Below are positions 30,534 to 41,391 of a DNA stretch of 64,000 nt, in pieces. Made by a program: the position numbers and the translations under genes. Every line of letters begins with the position of its first letter. The stretch's first letter is position 1. This stretch comes from Branchiostoma belcheri (Eukaryota; Chordata; Leptocardii; Amphioxiformes; Branchiostomatidae): NCBI RefSeq assembly GCF_001625305.1, contig NW_017802458.1, positions 542,559-606,558 on the forward strand. Direction: 5' to 3'. Below the pieces are notes generated by a model. It had not been told where the DNA came from, ran no database searches, and saw only the letters and a program-made list of their open reading frames with translations.

Positions 30534-33482
30534 ATGGAGTCTAAGCCCGCTCCTCTCGCCGTCTGCTTTGCTGCGGTTCTTGCGTTCATCGCCCAACATG
30601 GACGGGTTAGAGGACAACTCCCCCCACCTGTGTGTCAGACCTGGAACTCAACAACCGTCGTGTGTAAAGGGGATCCGGATGAACCTGGTTTTCTCCCCAC
30701 TCCTTTTCTACCTCCAGGTATCCCCGAGACTGTCATCACACTGGATCTCAGTAGAAACAACATAACTATACTGTATAACGGCTCGTTTAGTGGGTTAAGA
30801 AAGCTGAGATCCTTAGACCTGTCTGGTAATCCTATACAAACCATCGAGGTCGGTGCGTTCGCTGGGTTGGAGAATTTAGAACGTCTTGAACTTAGTTCAG
30901 AGGAATGGCCATTGAACTATCCTCTTCAAAATGGACTCTTCCAAGATCTGCGAAACCTGAAATATCTGACCGTCAAGACTTACACCGATACAGTCAGTCA
31001 GGGAGTGTTCACGGGGTTATGTAGTCTAAGGCATTTACACCTCAGTGTGAAAAATATCAGCAATTTACCCGATCACATGTTTGATTCGTTGACTTCATTA
31101 AAAAGTCTAGAGATAGAAGAACTCATAAAAAGTGATGCCATAGAAGAGGACCGCAACACCACCATGAGAAGAGTCCACAGCGGAAGTGGGTTCTTACAAC
31201 GACGCCTGCTGTGGGCACCGCTGCACAACCTTAAAACATTGAGTCTCTTTCATCTAGCAAGAGCCAGTGACTGCTACTATGGACCAGTATTTAGAAACCT
31301 GTCTAAGTTGGAGACTGTGGGAATGATTTCATTGCCTACTAGGTCTCCCCTCAAGGTTCAAATGTTTCGGCCGCTGTTTCTAACTCTGAGACATTTACAC
31401 ATCACCGCAAAGGTAGCTCCAGGCCTGCTGAGGCCACTTATACATTTACAGACGTTGACCCTTCAACGTGTTTCAGATCCAGGCATTCTTCCTGAACTCA
31501 GACACACCCAGATTCGACAGTTGACATTCCACTCGTGGAAATTTCGCACAATAACATCTGGTAATCTAGCGGGACTAAAAGATCTGAAACGTTTGAAAAC
31601 TTTGATTTTTCAGCACAGTTTCGTTTATGCCATACAAGCTTACGCTTTTTCAGGTTTGTTACGCTTACAAAGGCTGGATCTGACGGCATGCTTCTTGAAA
31701 ACCTTACACAACAAGACGTTCGTCGGATTGTCCTCTCTCACTCATCTGAACTTGACAGATAACAAAATGTCATGTTTACCACAAGGCGTGTTTAAAGGAC
31801 TCCCCTCTCTCACCTATCTTGATTTGAGCCATAATCGCTTGGCAAGCTTCCAAGCTCAGCTTCCAGTGACCATGGTCAACCTTGATCTCAGTCACAATAA
31901 CTTAAACGACGGATCATTCCACCTCAGTGGTTTAAAAACCGTACATCATCTGAATTTGAGTCATAATGAAATTGAAAACGTCAACGTTACTTGGCTGCCT
32001 AGGAATATTACTGTGCTTGATTTGCAGCACAACAAAGTGATGTATTGCTCCCTCTGCATGGCGAATTTTAAGTATCTCGACCTTTCTAACAATGAAATTT
32101 CTTCATTTTTCAATGATGATTCACCACATGGACAATCAGTCTTAGAAACTCTTAGACTGGATTTCAACGTTATAAAAGCAATAGATTTCTTATCACAAGG
32201 AATCACGAAATATTTGAAAAAGATGACTCTTTCTCACAACCGAATCTATAAAATCAAGGCTGGGCAGCTGACAGGGTTGGACCAATTGGAACATTTAGAT
32301 CTCAGTAATAACAATATCAAAACCGTCAGGCCATCCGCTTTCCGTAGACTATCGCGGCTACGTTTCTTGGATCTCCGTGATAACAATATACAGCATATTA
32401 CAGAGCTGACATTTGAAGGTTTGGGCCACCTCACACATCTAAACCTGGAAGCCAACAGGATAGCAGTGATTGGGAACGCCTTTCAGCGTCTGTATCGGTT
32501 GAGGCACCTGAATCTGAGCAACAACTGCGGTTTGGCTGCATTGAATCAAACAACATTTGGCCCAGTTGTCTTCCGATTAGAGACAATAAACATTGCAGAC
32601 AACCCGTTTCTGTGTGACTGTCACTTAGTATGGTTTGTCGAGTGGGCCCTGTATAAATACGACAGGGTAAAGAACATGCACAACCCCTATGCTGACATTG
32701 GTCGAGGGTACAGATGTTTCCTTCCAGGTCATCTGCGTGGAAGACGTTTGACAGACGGGTTGACACAGAAACAACACTCTAAGGATAGACAGGATCCAGC
32801 AGAAGTTTCAGAACAAATGTTCTTCGACACAGTCTGTAGTCATGGATTCCAGCCCAACCGCCTCCTGGCTTGTGTGCTCGCCTCTTCCGGCATCTTCTTC
32901 GCCATGATGACCATTTTCCTGGTCGACTACCACGTCGGCCGTGTTCAGTACCTCTTGTGGATGTTGGCCAAGTGGAGGAGACCGAAGATTGGTGAAGTAG
33001 AGGACCACGAGCCGCCCAGATACACGCACGATGCTTTTCTTGCCTACAACAACCGGGACGTCTGGTGGGTTATACATGAAGCGATAGAGAATCTAGAACC
33101 TGACTACAGTCTGGTCTTACACGAAAGGGACTTTGCAGTGGGCGCTCCCATTGTGGAAAACATCGCGGATGCCGTGGAAAACAGCCGGAGAACCGTCTGC
33201 CTCATCACCAGGAACTTCCTGAAGAGTAAGTGGTGCGAATACGAGTTCCAGCTGGCCCAGTACCACATGTTTGAGAAGGGGGGAGGGAGGCGTCTCATCC
33301 TGGTGTTTCTGGAGAGGATTCCTAAACAAATGCTGAAACAGTTCCGCCATCTGAACGCCGTAGTGAAGAGGGACACGTACCTGGCGTGGCCAGGCGACGT
33401 GCGGAAAAGGCCGCTGTTCTGGAGGCGGCTGCGAGATGCTCTGGGCGATCCTCTACCCCGGGACCCAGAGCCTCAGCAATAG
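30534..33482 (+). CDS. Toll-like receptor (single LRR-CT, TM, TIR)
   Basis: Single-exon receptor of 982 aa. Signal peptide at 1-28 (ending RVRG), LRR-NT with paired Cys, then about twenty leucine-rich repeats (for example [23 protein letters not shown]), one LRR-CT from about 690 ([16 protein letters not shown]), a transmembrane helix at about 777-800, and a cytoplasmic TIR domain at about 830-965. TIR box 1 is [10 protein letters not shown], box 2 is [14 protein letters not shown] (864-877), box 3 is LFW (961-963). The BB-loop proline of most TLRs (RDxxPG) is Val here (RDFAVG). One LRR-CT makes it the vertebrate-like type. It would sit in the plasma or endosomal membrane and signal through MyD88-like adaptors; the ligand is unknown. 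Intronless coding regions are usual in the family. An AATAAA at 34815 could end the transcript. Confidence 0.95.
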   Translation: MESKPAPLAVCFAAVLAFIAQHGRVRGQLPPPVCQTWNSTTVVCKGDPDEPGFLPTPFLPPGIPETVITLDLSRNNITILYNGSFSGLRKLRSLDLSGNPIQTIEVGAFAGLENLERLELSSEEWPLNYPLQNGLFQDLRNLKYLTVKTYTDTVSQGVFTGLCSLRHLHLSVKNISNLPDHMFDSLTSLKSLEIEELIKSDAIEEDRNTTMRRVHSGSGFLQRRLLWAPLHNLKTLSLFHLARASDCYYGPVFRNLSKLETVGMISLPTRSPLKVQMFRPLFLTLRHLHITAKVAPGLLRPLIHLQTLTLQRVSDPGILPELRHTQIRQLTFHSWKFRTITSGNLAGLKDLKRLKTLIFQHSFVYAIQAYAFSGLLRLQRLDLTACFLKTLHNKTFVGLSSLTHLNLTDNKMSCLPQGVFKGLPSLTYLDLSHNRLASFQAQLPVTMVNLDLSHNNLNDGSFHLSGLKTVHHLNLSHNEIENVNVTWLPRNITVLDLQHNKVMYCSLCMANFKYLDLSNNEISSFFNDDSPHGQSVLETLRLDFNVIKAIDFLSQGITKYLKKMTLSHNRIYKIKAGQLTGLDQLEHLDLSNNNIKTVRPSAFRRLSRLRFLDLRDNNIQHITELTFEGLGHLTHLNLEANRIAVIGNAFQRLYRLRHLNLSNNCGLAALNQTTFGPVVFRLETINIADNPFLCDCHLVWFVEWALYKYDRVKNMHNPYADIGRGYRCFLPGHLRGRRLTDGLTQKQHSKDRQDPAEVSEQMFFDTVCSHGFQPNRLLACVLASSGIFFAMMTIFLVDYHVGRVQYLLWMLAKWRRPKIGEVEDHEPPRYTHDAFLAYNNRDVWWVIHEAIENLEPDYSLVLHERDFAVGAPIVENIADAVENSRRTVCLITRNFLKSKWCEYEFQLAQYHMFEKGGGRRLILVFLERIPKQMLKQFRHLNAVVKRDTYLAWPGDVRKRPLFWRRLRDALGDPLPRDPEPQQ

Positions 33483-33507
33483 GCACAAAGTCCGGGTCGA
33501 AACTTTA

Positions 33508-34288
33508 CGGAACAACGGGCACGAGCGCATGGACGGAATATTCCGGAACAACGGGCACGAGCTCATGGACGGAACATTCCGGAACAACGGGCACGAGCTC
33601 ATGGACGGAACATTCCGGAACAACGGTCACGAGCTCATGAACGGAACATTCCAGAACAACGGGCACGAGCTCACGGACGGAACATTCGGAACAACGGGCA
33701 CGAGCTCATGGACTGAACATTCCGGAACAACGGTCACGAGCTCATGGACGGAACATTCCGGAGCAACGGGCACGAGCTCATAGACGGAACATTCCGGAAC
33801 AACGGGCACGAGCTCATGGACGGAACTTGGAAAAACGGGCACGAGTTCACGGACGGAACATTCCGGAACAACGGTCACGAACTCATGGACTGAACATTCC
33901 GGAACAACGGGCACGAGCTCACGGACGGAACATTCCGGAACAACGGGCCACGAGCTCATGGACGGAACATTCCGGAACAACGGACACGAGCTCACGGACG
34001 GAACATTCCGGAACAACGGGCACGAGCTCACGGACGGAACTTGGAAAAATGGGCACGAGTTCATGGACGGAACTTGGAAAAACGGGCACGAGTTCATGGA
34101 CGGAACTTGGAAAAACGGGCACGAGCTCATGGACGGAACTTTCCGGAACAACGGGCACGAGCTCATGGACGGAACTTGGAAAAACGGGCACGAGTTCATG
34201 GACGGAACATTCCGGAATAACGGGCACGAGCTCATGGACGGAACTTGGAAAAATGGGCACGAGCTCATGGACGGAACATTCCGGAACA
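33508..34288 (+). repeat. 36-bp minisatellite behind the receptor stop codon
   Basis: More than twenty units of a 36-bp repeat (GGAACATTCCGGAACAACGG plus GCACGAGCTCATGGAC), with a 33-bp variant (GGAACTTGGAAAAACGGGCA...) in the second half. Both periods are multiples of three, so several frames stay open on both strands. It begins about 25 bp after the stop, so it should be in the 3' UTR. Confidence 0.95.
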
Positions 34289-34814
34289 GCAACACTCCGT
34301 GATTCCTTCCATGGCAAAGTGGTTACCATTGCAGAAAATAGTGTCTGGCTGAACTCTACTCTGTACGCATACGGTGGTTTTACTTACAAACCTAACTATA
34401 ACTGTATCAGATAGTAGTTTTACAATTCTCTTGCACTTTTGTAATTTCATGTTTCTTTATTCACCATCATATCTTTTAATATAGCCTTTAGGCATGAATT
34501 TGGCTAATAGCCTTTTGCTATAAGATTGACTTATGATGTTAACAACAGACATTTATTTGATGTATTGAACTTCTTTAATTTAAAAATTGGTGTATGTATA
34601 TATTGGGTTGATATACACTGAACAGCATTGTGTAGTTTTAGTAAACGATGGCGAGTTGACACACACCATTATTTTCCCTACATTTGTAATAAGTGCATCA
34701 ATATGTAAATTTCATGCATAATTTTGATTTTGGTGTGATTTCAATTGATAATTCTTTAAATTTGTTGTGTGATATCAAGTGATGACGTTGTCAGTATGTC
34801 TTACTTTTCTAGCC

Positions 34815-34820
34815 AATAAA
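34815..34820 (+). terminator. Candidate polyadenylation signal of the Toll-like receptor
   Basis: AATAAA about 1.3 kb after the stop codon and about 530 bp past the minisatellite, directly abutting the family A MITE that begins GCCATGTTG. First clear plus-strand AATAAA downstream. Confidence 0.4.
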
Positions 34821-35185
34821 GCCATGTTGATTTGATTATATGGATGACATCCTGTGGGAACCCCAAAACTGATGCGAGCGTGCGAATAAAAAAAAATGGG
34901 CAAAAAAGGTTGCTTTCATTATGAAATCTACATGGTTATGGTATGGCATGGAGAATAATCTACTCTTCAACTTCATTTCTTTACATTTTCATCCTTTTTG
35001 TTTATTTTTGGCATTCTACGACATTAATATCGTTTTCAAAAATTTTTTTTTGCAACTTAGGGTATATATTTGCTCATTTTGCAACTTTTTTGTACGATTT
35101 ACAGTGTGGTTGAAAACTTTTTTTGGAAGCGGCCGAAAATTCATGCACGTGCGGATGCCATCCATATAATCGAATCAACATGGCC
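34820..35185. mobile_element. Family A MITE, copy 4
   Basis: Left end (A)GCCATGTTGATTTGATTAT has lost the first G; right end AATCAACATGGCC is followed by TTA. The interior matches the other copies in reverse. Confidence 0.8.
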
Positions 35186-35203
35186 TTACCGCCACTAAAA
35201 GAA

Positions 35204-35490
35204 CTAGAAAGGTAACATTTGCAAAGCAAATACATAATGTTTACCTTCGCATATGGTCTGCTCTGTTAATCTTTAATCAAATACATTCATATATATGGTC
35301 AGACGGGAGAATAAATCCCTCCTACTATGAAATTGCAACATTATGTTACCCGATACTAGTTACCATGGTGATAGACGTCAACAAATCAGGCCATTGGCCA
35401 GGTCAGAGGTCAGTGTTTGGAACGGAAGAAGAAGAAGAAGATGAAGAAGAGGAAACGTAGCAAAAACATTTTTCCTTCGGTAAACATAAT
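35204..35490 (-). mobile_element. Helentron-like element, copy 7
   Basis: CTAG at 35204-35207, hairpin, TCCCTCCTACTAT block, GAAGAAGAAGAAG core and CCTTCGGTAAACATAA end. Lies within the segmental duplicate shared with 25487-26300. Confidence 0.75.
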
Positions 35491-35820
35491 AAAGCATAAT
35501 GAATGAACAACAGGTACACCTATTCCTATATCGATTGCACCTTTGAATATATATGTAGTTTTGTGATATCACTTAAGGCATACTATATGCACATTTTGCA
35601 TAATCTGTGCATATTCTGCATAATACACATCTCTGTACACTTTGGTTTTGATCTATTTTCTAAAAAGTATCTGTTGTGTGGCATTAGATATCATATAGAA
35701 ACATAATATATGTAGTAGGAATGAAGAGGTAACGTTAGAGCAAACTGTGCCAATTGTGGATATTCCATATGGTAATATGTTATCACACAGACTTCTCATA
35801 ACGTTATAACTCAAACCAAC

Positions 35821-35944
35821 CTGTCTGCAAACACTCATCCCAAACCCTGCACAGTGACAGGGTTAACTGGTCAGTCTGGCCTTCCCCGGTCACTACTGAC
35901 CACTGAAGAACAGTGGTCACCACTAACACACGGAGGAACAACAT
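35821..35944 (-). CDS. Orphan first exon of the fibrinogen family
   Basis: Encodes MLFLRVLVVTTVLQWSVVTG, EGQTDQLTLSLCRVWDECLQT, 41 codons plus one base, the same length and phase as exon 1 of genes 1-3, with an intact ACAG/GTTGGT donor. No matching exon 2-4 lies between it and the receptor gene. It could be a dead duplicate, or an alternative first exon that splices over the receptor to exon 2 of gene 4 (25392), which has the right phase and strand. The gene 4 exon has a weaker donor than this one. Confidence 0.6.
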
Positions 35945-36099
35945 CTTGTATAGGGCTGGTGTTAATGTGAATTATTAACTAACGTTACATGTTCGCCAGG
36001 TGGTGCAGTTCTCATGCAACTTGTGTAAATATTCTTCGGGGTGCCGGTCACGACGAAAGAACAACTTATCTTGAAAGTTCATCTGTGTTGGTAGAAGTC

Positions 36100-36780
36100 A
36101 TTATATTTCAGTCCATACCATGGTATGGATGAAATGTATTGTGTTCTCTGGCGTTTCTTCTTCTCCTCCTTCTCCTCCTGCCAAACAGTCAGAGGGATTC
36201 AACTCCGCCATCATTCAGCCAAATGACTTGAAATTTGGCATGGAGGTAGAGTGGGCCAATACCCCCAGGTGTTTTTTTTTCATTTTTTTGATACATGCCT
36301 TTGAAAAATTTTTATGGAGGTTTTTGGGGCATTTTTCGCCAAAAAATGGATTTTTGGATCCTGAGCCCTGGTTTTACAACCAAATGATCTGAAATTCGGT
36401 ATAGGGGTACCTTGAACATGCGTCTACAGAATAGCAGTCACATATTTGGCATACACCACTTCCAAATGACTCATTTGGAGGACTTTAATGGCTATTTTCA
36501 GCAAAAAAGGGCCAAAAGTGCTGTACCCGTTCCATGTTCTATCTAAAGAATGGCCGGTTCCATCCATGGAACACGTGTTCCATTGCGGGTTACCTGAGGT
36601 CACATTGCACGTAAGTCATGCGGAATGACCCACACATTCAATTTTATGTGCCTAAGACCTTCAGAATGTATCAAATCTCATCATTGTTAGTATTTGCATA
36701 CCTGTAATAAGACTAGTAAAGCTTTCGAGATTCAATGTGCTTGATCTTGCATCTTTGTTCTCAATTACATACCTACTACT
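36100..36780. other. Intergenic, unrecognised sequence with internal repetition
   Basis: Two related blocks (CAAATGACTTGAAATTTGGC and CAAATGATCTGAAATTCGGT) suggest a dispersed repeat, preceded by a CTTCTTCTCCTCC pyrimidine tract. No gene recognised. Confidence 0.3.
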
Positions 36781-36987
36781 ACTACTGTATATAATTCATT
36801 TATTTGAGAATCTTTGCCAGTTTTACACTGGGGTAAGTTTGGAATAGTCCACTTTTGCGTGGGAGGGAGATGGACTGAAATATGCTGTATTTGCTCCCAA
36901 GCAAATGTCGGCCTCTCTAGTTATGAAGTAAGTTTAAACTGCAATTTCCAACACAACAAAAAATTGGACTCACTCAAATTTACTCAC

Positions 36988-37342
36988 CACAACTCCAGTC
37001 TTTGTCAAGGAATGGGCAATCCACAGCTTCCGTGACGTCACGCAGATAACACACGTGACTCCGTGAGTAGTGGATCATAGGTTGCAGAAAGTCTGTGGCG
37101 CCCCCCGTCTCTGTTGAGGGATGGCTGTAAAGCCCTGATGTAGATGGCCTCTTTAATCCCTCGTGCAAAAGAGCAACTTGTGTTAATAGTTTCTCATTGA
37201 GGAAAACGTCCCCAGTGAACATAACGTTACACTGACTAACGTTACAAAAGCGCCGCCTATCAAATCTACCTGAGCTTTCATGTGATAGTCCGTTGTAAAA
37301 AAGTGACGAAAGGGTTTTGAGGGTCCAAGTTTGAGGTGACAT
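36988..37342 (-). CDS. Hypothetical 5' exon
   Basis: A 118-codon open frame starting MSPQTWTLKTLSSLFYNGLS and ending DWSC plus one base at a good donor (TTGTG/GTGAGT), with a stop immediately inside the intron. The composition is protein-like with six cysteines, but I recognise no family. Phase 1 would be compatible with the fibrinogen-family exon 2, but there is no evidence that it belongs there. An internal CAG/GTAGAT could be an alternative donor. Confidence 0.3.
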
Positions 37343-38009
37343 TTCTCATAAACTGCCACGAAATATCATTAAACATTAACATGGCTGAAGAGTGTAAGAA
37401 ATGGTGATTTTGGGGTGAAAATTTCTTTTGGCTCCGAACCTTACTTCCGGGTATCCTTGCGCGCCAAGTGTAATCCGCCCGTTTGACCTACATGTAGTTT
37501 TCGCTCTGCGGCTTCGTAGGGGTGGATTTGCAACCCCTCGCGCCGTGGACTGTTTAGAAAATTACAGTACTAGAATTTTCTTTATAATTTACCCGGGTAT
37601 AGTCAAGGCTTGGGTCTTTCTGCCAGCATCAGTCATTTCTGCCGGAAAATTTTTTTCTGTGGGATTATCCTACGCGAAATTTCGCAATTATGGGCATTAA
37701 TTTTGGAGTGAAAATAATGTTTTTTCCGTTGATTTTACCAAACTTAAAAAGGTTGAAGAAACCAAACTCAGCTTGTCTTGTAGCTGAAGAGATATCCTTT
37801 CGTCCCATATACAGTTATTCTCCTTCCGAATTATTCCACGCCAGAGACGGTCGCTAGATTTGAGGGCGTGCAGCTTCGAATAGAGGCCCCAAATAAACTG
37901 GGGTGTGCCCCCTTTACACGTATCCCCCCTCAAAAAGAGGGACAAGTCTCCAATGGCAGTTGTCTTCAGCCGGCGGACGAGAGCAGCGCCAGGCCTTGAA
38001 CCTCTTTGG

Positions 38010-38323
38010 CAAAAAAAGTTTCCTGCATTATGAAGTCTACGTGGTCATAAAGGTTGAACAAATGACTAAACACACAATATGGTATGGCGAATGATAATAG
38101 ACTCTGCATTTTTATTTCATCACATTTTCTTCTTTTCCTGAATTAATTTCGGCATTCTATGACATTAGTATCGTTTTCCAGTACTTTTCTTTTGTAACGG
38201 ACATATATTTGCTCATTTTGTACGATTTTGTACGATTTACAGTATGGTCGAAACTTTTTTTTTGAAACGTACGAAAATTCATGCGCGAGCGGATGTCATC
38301 CATATAATCAAGTCAACATGACC
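38010..38323. mobile_element. Family A MITE, copy 5 (truncated)
   Basis: Begins inside the element (AAAAAAAGTTTCCTGCATTA) and ends CATATAATCAAGTCAACATG ACC/TAA. The outer left end is missing. Confidence 0.75.
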
Positions 38324-38403
38324 TAAGTAGTGAGAACGTGACGTCTTCCAGAAATAAACGACCAAACCTCTCAAAACTCTCGCCTTTGTTTTCTATACTG
38401 CAG

Positions 38404-39411
38404 TGGCCCACACCTGCCGAGGTCCTGCACGACTTCCGACTAGAAAAACACGTCGTTGCACCCCCGCAAGTGTATGAACTCTCCCGCCTGTGCCAGCTGC
38501 CGAGCCTGGCGGACCTGCACCACTTCAGCAGGGAGAGGGGTGAGAAGGGTTGCGAGAGGTGGCAGACTGTGGTCTTTCCTTGTGAAGACGGACAAGTGCT
38601 GGCTCTACCTGGTATTTATGTTTACCTATGGAAAACATGATGTTTTTTGCTACGTTTCTTCTTCTTCTTCCGTTCCAAACACTGACCTCTGACCTGGCCA
38701 ATGACCTGGTTTGTTGACGTCTCTCGCCATGGTAACTGGTGTTTGGTTACGTAATGTTGCAATTTTATAGTAGGAGGGATTTATACTCCTGCCTGACCAT
38801 TTATATGAATGTATTTGAGTAAGAATTAGCACAGCAGACCATATGCCAAGGTAAACATTATGCATTTGCTTCACAAATGTTACCTTTATAGTTGTTTGGT
38901 TACTTCGTTTACATATTATTTCTATTATTTGACCTCTGACCTCAACTGCATTTTATTTCTCTATGCTGATTTTGTTTCAAGTTTGTCATAATTTCAGCAT
39001 TATTTTGTTTGTATGTTTTATTCATTATTACTATTGCTTAAAGTAATTATCATTATCATTATTGTTGTTTTATTTTATGTTGCTGGACTCCGAGAAGAAT
39101 GTATGGAATTTATCATACTAATGGAGATCTCAATAAGCAAACAAACAAAAGCCTAACTACAAAATTACTGTTACCTAGGTGATGACCTGTACCCGGCCCA
39201 TGTTGACCCGGAAGTGAACCAGGGCCGCCCCCTCAGCAGCACCGTCGCGCAGCTGCCGCAGTCAGCAGTCCACCGGACCGAGATCCTGACGCGGCCGGGC
39301 CCCGGGTCTCCGCGGTTCCAGATCCGCTGTAACGTCCCGCCCAGGTTCGGCCATCTCTCGCCTAGACAGGACGTCTTCCAGTTCGCAGAACAGATTCAGA
39401 GTCAACTTTAG
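38404..39411 (+). CDS. NUDT19: NUDT19-like Nudix hydrolase, C-terminal half only
   Basis: Two exons, 38404-38611 and 39179-39411, joined in phase 1, ending at TAG 39409-39411. The text WPTPAEVLHDF, PPQVYELSRL, SLADLHHFS and GCERWQTVVFP matches the C-terminal part of animal NUDT19, a coenzyme A diphosphohydrolase of peroxisomes and mitochondria. The last three residues, SQL, resemble a type 1 peroxisomal targeting signal (vertebrate NUDT19 ends SHL, from memory). The N-terminal half with the Nudix box (GX5EX7REUXEEXGU) is not found between 33483 and 38403 on this strand. The exons may be missing from the assembly, too diverged to see, or lost. The intron donor is within about 5 bp of a Helentron-like insertion. 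Confidence 0.8.
38616..38891 (+). mobile_element. Helentron-like element, copy 8
   Basis: Starts TATGTTTACCTATGG, has CTTCTTCTTCTTCCG, TCGCCATGGTAACTGGTGTT, GGTAAACATTATGCATTTGC and ends ATAG in place of CTAG. It occupies the start of the NUDT19-like intron. Confidence 0.75.
39060..39150 (+). mobile_element. LINE 3' tail fragment
   Basis: TGTTGCTGGACTCCGAGAAG, then CAATAAGCAAACAAACAAAA as a tail. Resembles other non-LTR 3' ends; short. In the NUDT19-like intron. Confidence 0.35.
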
Positions 39412-40045
39412 AGCGGACGTCAACAAGAGTGGAACAATTTCGTATAGAAAAACTGTTATTGTCGGTCATGCAATTTCATGGCGGCAAAACCGGAAATATT
39501 CCGAATAAGGAAATCTCTCTGATATTGACCCATACTGCCTCAAATTTACACATCTGAATTATTATTCCATACCTTGGTCATTTAGAACTACAGAAACAAT
39601 TTCCAAGATGAGTATTTTATTTTCTGGGTGGTACTCTAAAAATCAGCCCAGGATCCTTCAAGTAACCGTTTTTTTCGTCACAATTTTGGGTATTTTGCTA
39701 CATGAGTGTCAATATACATACATAGATATATGTACATATGTAGATCTTCTCGGCAACAAAACGTGTTTCTTCCTGTTTTGCTACAGTCCCTGTGGCCAAG
39801 TTTAATATCAGTTTCCAACACCATTTCCCGTTGACTTTGGCACGTCCCTGCATCTAACTCCAAGTTGCCCGAGTAGTACCTGTGCCTTTCCATCTGTCTG
39901 ACGCCTGCGTTACACCCCCATCCCGCCTGATGGCGCTCTCACCGCGCTCTCTGCGACCTGAAATTGACCAATCCCAATTTTGGCCCTCCACTACGCAACG
40001 CATCTGTGACGTCTGCCCTGTATTGCGCAAGGTTTTTATATATTT

Positions 40046-40480
40046 ACCTTCGCCAAGAAGGTTATGTTTTCAGGGGCGTTCGTGTATGTGTGTGTGTGTC
40101 TGTCTGTCTGTCTGTCTGTCAACACGATAACTTGAGAAGGTCTTGATGGATTGTCTTGATACTTGGTAGGTGGGTAGGTCTTGATGAGACCTCAAAATGA
40201 TTAGATTTTGGGCCACCTGGCGGCTTGTCATGGTACTGCAGCAGAACTTCCGGTTTTGATATCTCAAGATCCAGACATGCTAGGGTGACGAAATTTAGAT
40301 GGTAGATAGCTCTTGTGCTGGGGATAAAGTGACATGAGTTTGAGCCCCCTAGTTGCTTGCTCTAGAACTGCAGAGGGGGTTTAATGGACAAATGTTTAAA
40401 GGGGGATAACTCAAGAACCGATGGATGGATCATCGTGATTTTTGGTATGTAGGTAGCTTGAGTGATGCTTGACATAATGA
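40046..40480 (+). repeat. Dispersed repeat with GT/TCTG block, copy 2
   Basis: Begins ACCTTCGCCAAGAAGGTTAT, a short inverted repeat, then (GT)n and (TCTG)n, followed by CTTGATACTTGGTAGGTGGG, GTACTGCAGCAGAACTTCCG and CTCTAGAACTGCAGAGGGGG. Related block by block to 26821-27260. Confidence 0.55.
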
Positions 40481-40905
40481 TATTACAATTATGCAAATAT
40501 GGATGTAATTTGCATAATTCATGAGGAAATTCTATTTATCAGCTGCATTCCATAATAGGAAGTTCAAGCTTGTGACATATGTTATTAAGAATGAGAGAAA
40601 CACAGGCAGATATCGATTATGCAAATGAAGACTTAATTTGCATAATTAATGAGAAAATATTATAATTGCATAGTGGTAACTGCCTGGAATTTTATACTTG
40701 GGGTGTTTGAAAGTTAAGTTAAGGTGAACATAATTAAACATAACTTATTCAAATAAGCACCTCATTTGCATAATTTATGAGAAAATTTCATCATGGCATT
40801 CTTTGTTAAGATAAGACTGTCTTTTGGTGGAGAATATGATCAACAGATATAATTCATGCAAATGAGGATCTTATTTGCATAATTAGGGGGATTAATATAT
40901 AATTT
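40481..40905 (+). repeat. Array rich in ATGCAAAT octamers
   Basis: Four to five imperfect units of about 110-130 bp, each with paired ATGCAAAT and ATTTGCATAATT words followed by ATGAGRAAAT. Units differ in length and spacer. Continuation of the dispersed repeat at 40046. Confidence 0.65.
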
Positions 40906-40954
40906 CTTAATCATAAAAGCTAACATCATTTGGCGAAAGTATGAGATCGTGGAA

Positions 40955-41085
40955 CTCTAGTATGTTATAATATTATGTTTTGTAAATGTGTATCATGTGT
41001 GTCTTGAAGGACCACAGGAAGAATAGCTGCAATACATTTTTTGTAAGCTAAGTGTGGATCCCAATAAAGTCAAAGTCAAAGGTAT
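40955..41085 (+). mobile_element. LINE 3' end fragment
   Basis: Includes GTGTCTTGAAGGACCACAGG and CCAATAAAGTCAAAGTCAAA, a typical non-LTR 3' end with a short tandem tail. Confidence 0.5.
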
Positions 41086-41229
41086 ATAAGAACTTTGTTG
41101 CACGACAATTGCACAAGGTACAATGCATGGCAAACTACATAAAGAAAATAACAATAAAATAAATGTGTTGAATAAGACCTAACGTCGAATAAAACCTATC
41201 ATATCTTAATTACTCAAACAATAAGGGCT

Positions 41230-41350
41230 AGCACAAGTTTTTGATGAATGAATGAAGACCTTTATTGCACATTTCTGCCACACTTGGCTAAGTACAGATC
41301 ACAACAAAACAAGATGAATGGACACGGATAACAGATACAAAATTGACTAA
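41230..41350 (-). mobile_element. LINE 3' end fragment, reverse
   Basis: Minus-strand reading ends in TTCATTCATTCATC after a short LINE-like 3' UTR with TGCAATAAAGGTCTTCATTC. Probably a different LINE family from the neighbour on the plus strand. Confidence 0.45.
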
Positions 41351-41391
41351 CTATCGTTATATAAATTCAACTTCTCCTCGCTTTTCAGTTA

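Larger units (their letters stand above)
35204..36030 (-). repeat. Segmental duplicate, copy 2 (orphan exon and flank)
   Basis: Matches 25487-26300 collinearly: Helentron-like copy, TAAAGCATAATGAATGAACA, intronic words, the signal-peptide exon and the upstream flank. No linker or fibrinogen exon follows on the minus strand before the receptor. Confidence 0.8.

Noticed and set aside
33386..34414. Long ORFs on both strands over the 36-bp repeat (up to 222 codons)
   Set aside because: They arise because the repeat unit is a multiple of three and lacks stops; several frames are open at once and no codon preference is visible.
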